Below are positions 48,110 to 59,285 of a stretch of 64,000 nucleotides of DNA, in pieces. The notes under the pieces are model-generated. The model was not told the DNA's origin. It did not search any database and saw only the letters and a program-made list of their open reading frames with translations. The first letter of the stretch is position 1. Every line of letters begins with the position of its first letter. Where the stretch lies: assembly GCA_037043015.1 (NCBI GenBank), contig CM073325.1, positions 13,061,001-13,125,000 of the forward strand. Direction: 5' to 3'. Source of the stretch: Bryum argenteum. Taxonomy: Eukaryota; Streptophyta; Bryopsida; Bryales; Bryaceae. The position numbers and the translations under genes are program-made.

Positions 48110-51100
48110 ATGTTTCGATTGATAGTGGGGACCGAAATGGATACGGAGTTGCGGTGGGAGGGAGGGCGATGGGTGTACGCGGCGCAGCTGCTAACCTCTG
48201 CCGCTGTGCTCTACTATCGATCTGTGGCGCCTCCCAAAGTTGTTGACAAAGCTGCTGCCGTTCGCTTCCCTGTTTCTTTTGTTGCATTCCAGCGCACCTT
48301 TCTCGCCGTCTTCATTCTCGCTCAAGGTCAGTCAGATCCCCGCATACCCAGAAAACAATCCATCGATCAAACAAATCATTAGGTTTCTGTGCAGACTCTG
48401 TAACCTAAAATCGGCAAAAGTAGTACGGAATGTTACATGGGAAGACATTTCTCTCGGAGGTTCTAGATTCCATCATCCCAATCATCTCATTTTTTATCAA
48501 TCATCAGGCTTTAAGGTTTTGGTTAGAAGCCTCTGACTCTCTCGACCTTATTAAAAGAATCAGTTGCTAAAGTGAGATATATTTTTCGATTCTCGAAGAA
48601 ATTAGAATTGCACAGTAGTAAGTTCGCACTCGTGCTTGTGGATGAATCAAGAGTCATTAAAATTTTGATTCTAGAAGAAATATTACAGTAACCATTGATT
48701 ACAGGATTCAAGGTTTTGGTACCGCACTCTGTTATCCCGATTTGAAAGAGATTTTGAAGATTAGCTGTTACATGTTCAAGAAGGATAAAAAGTGAGACAT
48801 TTTTCTTGAACCATATGAGTTGGATGAACAAGAGTTGCATTTGATTCAGGCAGATAGAAGGGGCCTCACGAATGGTTGTATACTTGCAGTGGCTGATGCA
48901 TTACAGATTGTGTACAGCGAAGCCTTGTACGAGAGCTATGGACTGCGACGAAAAGAGATTGCTACCTTGTTTGCCGTTGGATATGCCAGCTCCCTTTTCT
49001 TTGGCACCTTCGTCGCAGCTGCTGCCGATTACATGTAAGAAACTGCCTCCTTATTCATTCGAACGACTTCATCATGTTGCCTGCACTGCAAGCACTGATC
49101 ACAGCAACTATTATATCAGATCTTTTTATTCTTGTTTGTGAATTGAAGACGGCAACACTGCACAAATAAATGTTACTTGAGTGCAATCTTTCACATGCGA
49201 ATGACCTAAAAACAAGATCCTCGAATGAATGTGTGCTCATTTAGGTACTTCTATGAATATATGAAGCTATGACGATGGCCGCAAAGTGGCCTTTTCGTAG
49301 ACATGAATTCATAGCTCAGTCTAAGCTACATTGGGAGGAAAGAATCATGACAAAAGAGGAAGATGATCAGGATCACTTCTGCATTAAGTACTGCAAGGGT
49401 TGAAGTATAAACTGATGTCTTTGTAATTTCAACTCCATTGGTATCCATGGACCGGGGCAGACTTTGATGGAATAAATCAATGTGCAGAGGTCGCAAACGA
49501 GCGTGCATATTATTCGGGTGCTTCCAAGCGGTAGGATGCTTCGCCAAGCAATACCGGGACTTTCAAGTATTGTGCTTCGCTCACGTCTGTTTGGGCATTG
49601 CGGCTTCACTTCTCTACTCGTCCTTCGAGTCATGGATGATTGTGGAGCATGAAAAGGTTAGTTTCCTCTCTCCATTGTTGCTTTGAAAATTTTACTGGCT
49701 CAAGGTTTAACTATAGCTTGATAATGTGGTGCGCAGTTGGGCTTCAGACAAGAATGGTTAAGTGAAACGTTCTGGCTAATGGCCTTCAGTAACGTTATTG
49801 TCGCAACAGGTACTTGATCCGTTTATACACACAAATATAACATTTGGACTTTGCACCTTCTGAGACTTATTTGAGTTTGTTGCCATTCTGGCAGGTAGTG
49901 GCGCTTTGGCCAATGTGGTAGCAAATTGGCAAGGCTCCATCGGACCTGCGCCATTGATTTCAGCAACAGTAACCTCGATTCTCACTATCATTATCGTGAG
50001 AAAGGCATTCACCGAAAACGTGGGGACATCTTCCAGTTTATGGCGCTCACTGGACCTTGCACTGCGATCTTTTAGCGGTGCGTTTTTCACTTCCGCATCA
50101 ATTTTTCATGTTTGATTGACTTGTGGTTATGCTAATGGAGCTTTTCTCTGTGCAGATAAAAAGGTGCTTCTTCTCGGATGGACTCAAGCGTGCTTTGACT
50201 TCTCAATCATCGTGTTTTGGTTCTTGTGGACGCCCACTTTGGTGGTTAGTGCAATAACATACTAGTATGCATTGGACAATTTCTTGCTTGTATGAAGACC
50301 TCAATTTCTTTAAAAAAATTCACACCCGCTTTTAAAGGTAATCGAGATTACCTAACCACATTCAACCTTCTTACGGTGCCAGTTTGTACAGAAACATGGC
50401 TAGGTTTTAGAGAAAAATCATATAAGGTGGGTTAATTATTACGGTGCCAGTACTTTTTGCGCTCTTTTTGATGGCATTTTGGCTTGGCAGGCAGATGGTC
50501 GTGAAGTGCACAGTGGAGTGGTGTTCACAAGATTGATGGGATCGATGATGCTCGGCACTACAATTGCTGCATGCTTGTTACAAGGCCCCTACTACCTCCG
50601 CCCTGAAAGCTTTCTTCCCGGTGTGCTCCTTGTCGGAGGCCTCTCTCTCTTCTTGCCAGCATATGATCATCAGGTACATAAACCCTCCACCTTTTTCCAA
50701 AACCTTCTTGGGGTAAATTGGAGTGCTAACTCATTGTATTGCGGTGTTAATGCAGGAGCTTACTGTGCTCTTGACGTGCTTTTGCTTGTACCATATCTGC
50801 GTCGGGATTGCACTGCCCACTCTCGCTCGCCTTCGCAGCATGTACGCACTCTTCAACTTGTAGTAAATCGCTTCTACTTTTATATGGAGAGTAAGCTATA
50901 ACTGAATTCCTTAAATGTTGCAGGTACATCCCAAATGACCGACGAGCTGCAGTCATGAGCCTCTATCGTATTCCTGTCTGTATTGCGGTGCTCACCATTC
51001 TCATCAAGGTAAAGTACTCCCACTAAATGTTTTCTATGCACATTATCACAGTCTGAGCTCTTCCACTCTCTGCTAGAAACTTCTCTTCATGGCGAAAGAA

Positions 51101-51397
51101 TCTGCCTCAGAGCTAGAGTCTACGTTTTAAATACAATGTATATTTCTGACCAGTGTAGCTTTTTTGGAATGCAGGGGGGTTTGCGGCAGAAACTATATAA
51201 CAGCACCATCTTCGGAGCAGCTGTTGTGGGACTCCTCTCTGGAGCAGGATGCATGTATCACTTAGAAAAAACACGGGGGTTGACACAAGGTAAGTCGTTG
51301 AATTTGCTTTTCCCGATCATTTAAGTTCATTCATCGTTTTCATCTCTAACTTCTGCATGCATGCTTTGCAGATGTACCACTTGCTGAAAGACCATGA
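48110..51397 (+). CDS. MFS_5 family transporter (molybdate-anion transporter / MFSD5-like), 11 exons, 447-456 aa
   Basis: This is a multi-pass membrane protein of the Major Facilitator branch that includes algal MOT2 and animal MFSD5, proposed to import molybdate. Exons: 48110-48326, 48890-49034, 49488-49656, 49737-49809, 49895-50077, 50156-50244, 50491-50673, 50756-50841, 50924-51008, 51175-51289 and 51372-51397. All are GT-AG and in phase. Two in-frame ATGs are possible, 48110 and 48137. Family landmarks are LYESYGLRRKEIATLFAVGY, the loop DYIGRKRACILFG, SLLYSSFESWMIVEHEK, GFRQEWLSETF, GPAPLISA and a late PNDRRAAVMSLYRIP. The usual GDWLQGPYVYALY segment is replaced by ADALQIVYSEALY, so this member is divergent; the substrate cannot be assumed. 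The C-terminus is short. Confidence 0.9.
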
Positions 51398-52235
51398 AGT
51401 CAGTAATGTAAAGTTGTAGATCTAGGTCTTAGTTGTCAGTAGGATATGTAGAAGTTAAGCATTGATTGTTCACCCTTTTTCATTATAGCTGCAATACCTT
51501 TAGTAGCTGGCTGAGTGTCAATATTCTCATTCAGTGCCAAAGCGATAGTGTCAAAGCTTCAATGAAGCAGTTGACATTGTGTCAGCTAAGATGGTTAACA
51601 TCGTTCGAATTGCCAAGTTTTTTTACATAAGCTTACATTGGTGATTTGAGCATCTTAATTGGTTCCTTGTTTAATGATCCAAGGTTCAGTTGAATGTTTA
51701 TGTAGTGCAAGTAATGGCAGAAAGAGTGTTATATCATTGGATGTGTTTGAATTCGTCAATTCAGTACAGGCAGCGACTGCATTTTGGGCTTGCACTGATT
51801 GCTAAGCTCGCTGTCAGCACACTATCCGAGGTGAAAATCATTCAAATTTTAAAAATTTGGTCGCTGGAGGTGATGCACAATAGAATAATGATTCGGAGTC
51901 TGTTGAGATGAGGAGTTAGTTGGTGGCAGCCCTACTGAACAGTGTGCACCTTTATTCTGAAGCCAGAGTCACTTTCAGCAACAAAATTTGTTGTTGGGTG
52001 GAAGTGGATTGTGTTGCACTTTAGCATGCATTATTTCGAAAGGGTAGAGCATCCCTTGTCGCATCTCCCCAAACCACCCTGCAAAGCTCACATGACGAAA
52101 GATGACTTGGAGAAAATGGCTTTGCAAACTGCTATTCAATCAATGAGAGAGCTGTTCAAGAAAGGGGCAACTTTGACGGGACAAACCCTTTTTTGTCCTT
52201 TTGCTGATACAAGGAGAGCAAGAACTCACTACAAG
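51398..52235. other. 3' flank of the transporter gene, no gene recognised
   Basis: The first few hundred bases are probably 3' UTR. An open frame at about 51942-52238 reads a charged peptide (TKDDLEKMALQTAIQSMREL) but has no family resemblance and no splice context, so I do not call it. Confidence 0.35.
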
Positions 52236-53000
52236 TGAGGTGACTTTGACGAGACCGGGAGCTCTATGGCGAAAGACGGGAAAATGACATGAGCCTCGGC
52301 GGTCGCGTTGGGGCGAGAAGATGCAGGTCCTCTCTACAAGAGCCGTTTGCGGGCCTCTTACTGAGGGGCACAACGCATGCTCTTGGGCGTTGTCTAACTA
52401 AGGGTTGCTTTACATGTGGAGTCAAGGTCAACTTTCTGAGATTATATTATAATGAGTGAGGACAAGTTACGACATGGCTAGCATTTGAAAGTTGGGGAGA
52501 TACAAGAATAAAAGGCCAATGCTACATTTAGGGGGAGTTGATTGATTTTATTACAAAACAATTCTTTACCAAAAAATGTTCAACTATGAACAAATCAAAA
52601 GTATGAAGTGAGTAAAAAAAATTATTCTTTCTGTTGCCTCATGCATGCTTTGTGGTTCTTTTCTTATCTCCAATATTTCCCAAAATGGGCATGAAGAGCG
52701 GAATTTACAAATTGGACCCATACCGTACTTATTGAAGTAGACCAATACCCTACTTACGTGCTAAGTCGTCAAAAAATGAAATACACGTGGAAGCCGTGTG
52801 ATGGGAAAACTATCATGTACGGTGACTAGAGAGGTGTACTAAAAGCGCAAGGGAAACTCAAAATCGGCCCCGTGCGAGTAAGGGCACCTACTCTACTCTT
52901 ACTTGAATAGTATTGGCCAATTCTGGGCTCGACATCGCTTGCACATTTCCATTATGTTTTCTATTTGGGAGCTGTTTTTACTTTATTTGCTTGAATAGGT
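52236..53000 (+). pseudogene. cox1: NUMT: mitochondrial cox1 fragment with group II intron 3' part
   Basis: A group II intron domain V is readable at about 52792-52828: AAGCCGTGTGATGG, GAAA tetraloop, then CTATCATGTACGGT, with the AGC triad and a pairing stem. A domain VI-like stretch ending CACCTACTCTACTCTTAC follows. Directly after it comes cox1 coding sequence: ATAGTATTGGCCAATTCTGG (I-V-L-A-N-S-G) then L-D-I-A, and, after a short gap, A-H-F-H-Y-V-F-Y-L-G-A-V-F-T-L-F-A, the haem-copper His block of cytochrome oxidase subunit 1. Part of the exon is missing and coding stops soon after, so this is a dead nuclear copy. The 5' side (52236-52440) has a group II-like look but is less certain. The intron site just before I-V-L-A-N-S-G matches the position I remember as cox1i1064 of mosses. 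Confidence 0.8.
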
Positions 53001-53286
53001 AAAATAACTTGTCTTTACTATCAACCTTAACCCTTGCAAATTTTTATTTTAAGGGGACCTGATCGAACTGGCATACAAATGTTTTAGTCCATACAAATGT
53101 TTTAGTCCATCTCGCGGCGAAAGTCCATCTCGCGGCGAAGTATACGGGGCAAAATAGTACACGTCAGCAAAAGAAAATTGAAACAACTTCACCCAGAACG
53201 CTTCCAATTTCAACAAGGTATGAGGCGCTTCAAGGGAGGCGAACGCATACCATAGTGTGGACCCATACCCTACTTATTGAAGTGGA
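52714..53286. repeat. 28-bp direct repeats flanking the cox1-containing part of the NUMT
   Basis: GGACCCATACC(G/C)TACTTATT followed by GAAGT(A/G)GA occurs at 52714-52741 and 53259-53286, 545 bases apart, one on each side of the domain V and cox1 exon piece. Confidence 0.6.
53078..53150. repeat. Two consecutive 18-bp micro-duplications
   Basis: ATACAAATGTTTTAGTCC occurs twice in tandem, followed at once by ATCTCGCGGCGAA(A)GTCC in tandem. Confidence 0.7.
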
Positions 53287-53564
53287 GACTGTGGGTACAC
53301 CTAATACTAACTACAATCGTCTAAAATGTACACACTTGTAACTACCTTTTTACGGGGATTGGTAGGATGAAGTTACACGAGCAGAAAAGTCATAGCAACT
53401 TTCCACTCATCTTAGAAGGATTGCCTAACTATTATTTCACCCAAAATCGAACTTGGGCCTCAAGATCTACTCTAAAATATACACTCTAGTTACAATGTAC
53501 CTCTTTCTAGTTGAATGCCCCTCCAAACAATTTTTACAACTGCATGGTTTTGAGCCTCTTACTC

Positions 53565-53569
<5 letters not shown>

Positions 53570-53598
<29 letters not shown>
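53570..53598. repeat. Poly(T) tract, 29 bases
   Basis: An uninterrupted T run. It could be the poly(A) end of a minus-strand retroposed copy, but the adjacent sequence (53600-53930) has no recognised SINE, LINE or gene, so it may be a simple homopolymer. Confidence 0.85.
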
Positions 53599-53599
53599 C

Positions 53600-56500
53600 T
53601 TTTTCTTCCAAGTAATGAACAACATACAAGATGCCATCATGCACTTGTTCTTGTCCAAAATACTCCATGGAAGTTCACTCACAGGTTGCCAAGTTGGTGG
53701 TCATGAGTTGTTGAGGGGGCCTTGAAGACCTGGTCCATGTGGATGTCAACATACAGCCAAACACTCAAATGTTTGACTTCCATCATAGCCCCATCACTTC
53801 CTTTCTCTGTGGGCTGTCCCTTTTTGTCTTGTGCGTAATTGTTTTCCACAAAATGGGATTTCCACTCTTTTGTATCGCTTGTGTCCAAACCAAAGAGTTG
53901 CATGCCTTTAGTTTGTACGCTTCTCAAAAGTTATAAGTAGATTGACAAAAATTGATTTAAAGTCTAGAAGAACGACTAAATATTGGCCTAGGAAGATTTT
54001 TTTTCTATTTATTTTTATTTTTATTTTTTTAAATTTTTTTTAATAAAAAAATAAAATTTAAATTAAAAATAATACATACAACTCACTTATATATACTGCT
54101 TTTATTTTTGTTCCAGAGACAACACAAGCCTTGGCATGGTGGTTGGGGGCCATTCCCCCAATCAGGGTTGTAGGTTTCTTTCTCCACATTCACCACCTTC
54201 GTCCACCCAACTTTGACAGGGAATCTTTTACTTCGTTGTGTAGGATTCTCTAAGGAGATAACATGTGAATACTTTTAAGATGCTAGTGGCTAAGTAGAAA
54301 AGTACATAGTGTTCACCTCAAGAGGGTTGAATACTACACTACCAATGGTGTTATGACCTTGAAGCATGAACATCGGTGAATGAGTTAGATAAGTAATATA
54401 TTCACACGACCTTGAGATGTGTTTGGAATTCTTCTTTTTCGTTGGGAGTCTTTAAGTGAGTTCATCAATAGATAAGTCCCATTTTGGGGTTATTGAAAGT
54501 AGCAATAAAAATACTTGGCTAAGCCATAGGCAATAAGACAAGTCCCAGTGAGCTCTGTAAGCTAACTAGTGTAGGTAGTCAGGTGGTATCCGCCTGAAAG
54601 GCCGCCTAAGAAGGGAGATCATTGGGAGATTGAATATCCGTTGGCAAATCATCTACCATTGGTCTAGAATTTGTTTCAGAATTTACTGAGCTATCTAGTT
54701 CATTCGCTTCATAGAGTTCTGGTTTCACTCTTTAGACTACTTGGTGGCTTTCACAACAATTGGTCTAGGATTTGTTTCAAGATCTGCTTAGCTAGTTTCA
54801 AGATCTGCTTAGCTAGTTTCAAAATCTGCTTAGTTAGCTAGTTGTTCCGCTTCATAGAGTCGTTGTGGAGGTCTTCTTAGTGCTTGAGAGGCTTGTAACA
54901 CTACATTTGAGCAAGTATCCCACATAGTTGGAGTTGTTGCCTAAACTTGTGGCAATAGCTCTATTCTCCTATGCATAAGTCGGAGTGAGATGAAAAAGAT
55001 GGCATGCCCTCAAATTGCCAAGTGAGCCCATCAATGAACTGGTTAACTTTTGGTTGTTACTCACACATAAGTTCACAATGCTTATACAAAATTTATTTGT
55101 TTTGACCTAATTCACATTTCAAACAAGAAATAGATTGGAAATCGAGAAATCGATATCCATCATGTAAACTTCTAGTTATAGTTTGACATCTCAACAATCG
55201 TAAAAGACTTTAAAAAAGTATACGGCTAATCAATCCAATGAAGACTCCATCGCAATAATTCTCAATTATTGAAGCGCCATATTTCTTTCTTTCCGCAGCT
55301 TACTGCCCACCCAGTTCAACCAACATTCGAGGTTCGACGTTCTCTTTTTGCACTTTAAATTCACTCTCAAGTGCACTTTGGCCTGATCATCGTAACTTTG
55401 TATGAACCTGAAGAGCTTTATCTTCGTTTCCCCCACTTTTCACTTTTCCTTGTTTGGCGTTGACGAAACAGAAATTCCTCTTTTCTTCTTGTTTGACGCA
55501 AATGAAAGTTCCGTAATTGCATTGCAGGAGAAATTCCTTCATGAATCAGAAAGATGAGTTTTGGCGAGCACCAAATTATTCTAACAGTAGAATCCTGAAG
55601 ATGGGAAACTGAGAAACTGAGGCTAAAAATGAGCTACCAAACAAACAATGTATTTTCTTCCAAATTTTTGAGCAGTGTGCAAGCAGCTGGTGCAATGAGG
55701 AGGCAATGGGAGCCTGAAAAGAAGGGTTAAAGCAATGTGGAATTAATTAGCATGGGCGAAAGGGAGCGATGTGCGTCCAGGCACAAGGATCACATGGAAG
55801 GCAAGGGAAAGGAGAATGAGAATAAATGGGATTACCCGAAGCGCACGCCAGTGTTGTAGGAGGAATCACTTTGTTGTTTGAAACGATGGCCACTACTTTC
55901 TTGGTGTTGCTCATTCGCCCTATGTGTTGGATTGTTGCTTGTTTTTAGCATGTTCCTCGCTTTCGGCATCTCACTTCAACCTCGTGAGTTCGATTAGCTT
56001 CGGAGTGGCGATCCGGTCAAAGCTCTGCCACGACCCGAGTGTTCCAAGTGAGCTCTGACCTGCCACTCTTGCTGTGGACTGGGCATTCATGATGCAAGCA
56101 TAACTGAGGAGTTAAAAAATAATTAGCAAAGTCTCACTGAGGCCTAAAACAATCCATGAAGATTTTGATGTAACTAGTAAGAAGTTTGGTCCCAATGGGA
56201 GTTACCATTGATTAATTGTATCTAAACAAGAGAATTGTTCTGCCAGAGAGTAAATGGAACTTAATACCCAATGTTGAAAAGCCTCAAATTTAACAAGTTA
56301 CCTTAGGAAAAAGGGTGTTCTCAATGACCACTCCTCTGCGGTCCGTAGGAGGCATAGCAACAACGTAGATCCCTTTGCCCAAACCATTTTTGATATCACA
56401 CAGACTACAGGTTACATTTCACCCACTTTATTTTACATACATTCAATTACCACACAAGAACCAGTCTTGATGGTTTTCAAACTTGGAGTACTGTAGCATA

Positions 56501-57500
56501 GACTCGCAGAGAATCCTAGTTTAGAATGCAAGTTCTCCAGCTGTATTGAGCTGACAGGTTCCGAAGGTATGTTCTCAGTAGACAATTAGTTAAAGTGCAA
56601 CTTACAAATCAGGAAATGAAACTCGGGAAACAAAACCCAGTGCTGCAGAGAATCATGGAGCTCCTGCAGGAGACCATGGCAGAGGAGATCCCACGAGCGC
56701 CCATTGCCACTCCCAGGCAATTAACTTACTTACTACGGGAATACGAGTTCGTGAGGAAGATGAAAGTGTAAATCCCGCCAGCTTTCTGTCTTCTCTACAA
56801 TCATCATCACTGCCACTGCCATGCTCCTCCCTCCTCAAGCCGAAAGCGCCCACGGAGTTAATTCCGTTATTGGCCGCATGTCACTACTGTAACACTTTGC
56901 GTAACAAAATGCAGCCCTCACCATCCGTATCTCTTTCCCAATCATCCACCATTTCATATTTTAAAATGTAGTTTGAGCTGAAAAAAAATATTGAGATTGA
57001 TTTTGACTCACTCGGAGATTTTCATACCAAGAGCTACAATTTGTAAAAACATCATTTTTGACAATTTTGGATGTGCTCTTTTTGACATGAAATCATGTAA
57101 AGTGAGATTGGATATGCATTTCTATGTTCAATCATAGTCCTTCATCTGCACAATGGTGATAATTTTGTTGTGAATTTTCTTGCTTCATTCCATTTTTACT
57201 CTAAAGTTCATCATCATTGTTATTTTTCATGATAATATTGTAAATTTATGACTCTTGAATACATCACAAGAAATTGGTAGATAGTAGTTGTGATACTTTG
57301 GATGTGAAAACTAATCATGACTTTGTTTACCATTTCCAAACAATGTTCTTCTTGCATTCTACCGAGAAATGGGGTCCATGTGTGAAGTAGTCCATTTTAT
57401 ACATGTCATAGTCCAAGTTGGACCAAGATGTGACAATTGTGAAGAGAATATAAAGATTGCAATGATTTGCAATCAACCATGTTTGGATCAAATATGATCA
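53600..57500. other. AT-rich intergenic DNA with local duplications, no gene recognised
   Basis: Long stretch without a recognisable protein or RNA gene. A minus-strand open frame at 53679-53927 and another at 56653-56853 read protein-like peptides but match no family I know. The only clear structure is the tandem repeat at 54774. Confidence 0.35.
54774..54836. repeat. 21-bp tandem repeat, three copies
   Basis: The unit GTTTCAAGATCTGCTTAGCT plus A is repeated at 54774, 54795 and 54816, the last copy with two changes. Looser copies of the surrounding phrase (TTGGTCTAGAATTTGTTTCA) lie about 100 bases to the left. Confidence 0.85.
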
Positions 57501-57502
57501 CC

Positions 57503-58184
57503 ACACAAGTGTTGTTAATTAGTGTTACGTGGAGATTAGTGTAACTAGTAACTTTTAGAAAAGAACACTATTTCTAAACTCTCTTAACCCTCAAACGCCC
57601 AAGAGAACTCGAGGGGCTCTTTTCCAACAGAATCTACTCTGAAGCTCTCACTGTAATGAACTTCTCACTAATATTTTGATGTCAAACTGGTCACCTTCTT
57701 GTGATGTATTCAAAAAGTGAAATTTTACTGTTTAAATTACAATTTGTATGAGTGATTTTGTACTTTGAAAGGATTGTGGTAGGTAGGTTGGGGTTGTACA
57801 TAACCTAGTAGGAGGCTGCAAGCTCATCATTGATTGGTTCACTCATGATGCCCAAGTTCAAAAAGTGCACTATTTGTGATACCCAAGTCCAAAAGATGTT
57901 GTGATTCAATTTTGGGCTGCCCATTTCACACCCCATGGGCGTTTAAGGGTTAAGATTAGTGTTCACTTTGGTCTGCCATTGCAATCAAAGTCCCTTGTTT
58001 TTTCTTCAAGTTACCAATTGCATCACTTCCAAGATATTTGATCTTCCACTTGCAAGAAAGCATGCATTTTCTCACATTTAGTGTTATGGTTTGGCGATTA
58101 GTGTTGTAACACCATGGTGACGTGTGATATTTAGTGTAACTGTTGGCAATTAACATTTGTAATACTAATCAACAACTCTTGTGT
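57503..58184. mobile_element. Inverted-repeat element with 25-bp termini, carrying a nested TTAA element
   Basis: The left end reads ACACAAGTGTTGTTAATTAG and the reverse complement of the right end reads ACACAAGAGTTGTTGATTAG; over 25 bases about 22 agree. Inside the ends the motif ATTAGTGTAAC/GTTACACTAAT recurs several times. No transposase is seen. Target duplication is not obvious, so the superfamily is open. Confidence 0.5.
57584..57953. mobile_element. TTAA-flanked terminal-inverted-repeat element (member B)
   Basis: The left end reads TTAACCCTCAAACGCCCA and the reverse complement of the right end reads TTAACCCTTAAACGCCCA, 17 of 18 identical. TTAA is at both edges with no longer duplication. 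The 370-bp unit is nested inside the element at 57503-58184 and shares termini with 22863-23301. Confidence 0.65.
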
Positions 58185-59285
58185 AGTTGAGATTTTGAGG
58201 GTTCTAGTTGGCTTGCAAGAGTCAACAATAAAGCATGACAATTTCTTCTTCTTCTACCCAGTGGTACATACCCGTGGCGGTGAAATCTACCAAATGGATG
58301 CGGGGTAATAGGGACCCTTTGAATGGTTAGAATACGCTCCTAGAGGACTGAACATGGCAGCCTCTCCTTGGTTGCTTCATTCGGTTCCCCGCAAGCTCAT
58401 CTACTCCGCCTTTTTGTTGAAATTCTCGCCAGCCAGGAAATTCAGTATTTAGTGCGTGTTGTGAGCGGAGAGGAGCTTTGAATTTCCGTGAATTCGACGG
58501 GTTGTACGAGCTTGCTCGGGAGCTGCGCAAGCCTCGTCTCTGTCTTTTGTCGGAGGATTCTGCTTGTCAGCCTTCCCTGTTGCGATTTTGTGGACACCTC
58601 ATACCTGCCCGGGCTCAAGGCACAGTGCTTTGAACAAGTCTGAGTAGAGTTTTTGACTCCGAGCTGTTGCTTCGACAAGAATTCTTGAAATATTTTAACA
58701 GGAGAGTTTTTGCGCGGATTGGAGCGGCCTTCTCGAAAGCGGGAAGTAGAAGCAAGCCTGAGAGCGGGAATTGATTTTCTTGAACTTGAGACTTATTTAT
58801 CGGAGTTTTTAGTTTCGAAATTTTGGAAATTCTGCTGTTGCAAGGGAATTCGAAGCCGCATTGTTGTTTTTTGTTTCAAGATACAGAGAGTTGAGCAGGT
58901 TCTTGGAGCGGAGTGTGGTTTTCTTGATTCCGAGGAATCGATTATTAGTGGACGGAAATTCTTGAATTTGAGGTTGCGGTTCTGGTACTACAACTGGAGC
59001 TGTTCATTTGCATGGCGCTGTTATTTTAAGCGTTTCCTCTTTCGGCAGGTGTACAGATCTTGTCATTTTGGAATCCTCGTCGTCTGAAAATAGGCTGTAG
59101 AATAGGCATTTTGGACTAGGCGGGCGGGATTTTATAACAGGAGATATATACTTCTGTTGTTACATAGCAGGAATATAAATTTGTAATATATAGGTCATCG
59201 AAGAGTTTACAACTGGTTACAGGTGCAGGGATCTTTGTCTTCCTCAAACTAGGAATTTTTCGGAGACCTGCTCTTTGAGCTTTAG
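58185..59285 (+). other. Upstream region of the kinesin-5 gene: promoter, 5' UTR and unplaced first exon
   Basis: The sequence becomes GC-richer and gene-like after about 58.3 kb. Candidate leader introns exist (for example a CAG acceptor near 59048). No ATG here can be joined to the motor-domain exon by an unambiguous splice, so the true start is left open. A 32-codon frame from an ATG at 58353 could be an upstream ORF. Confidence 0.4.

Noticed and set aside
51690-52238. Two plus-strand open frames downstream of the transporter
   Set aside because: No family resemblance, no splice borders, and they overlap probable 3' UTR or the edge of the organelle-derived insert.
53467-53682. Open frame with a poly-Lys stretch
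   Set aside because: Produced by the poly(T) tract on the opposite strand.
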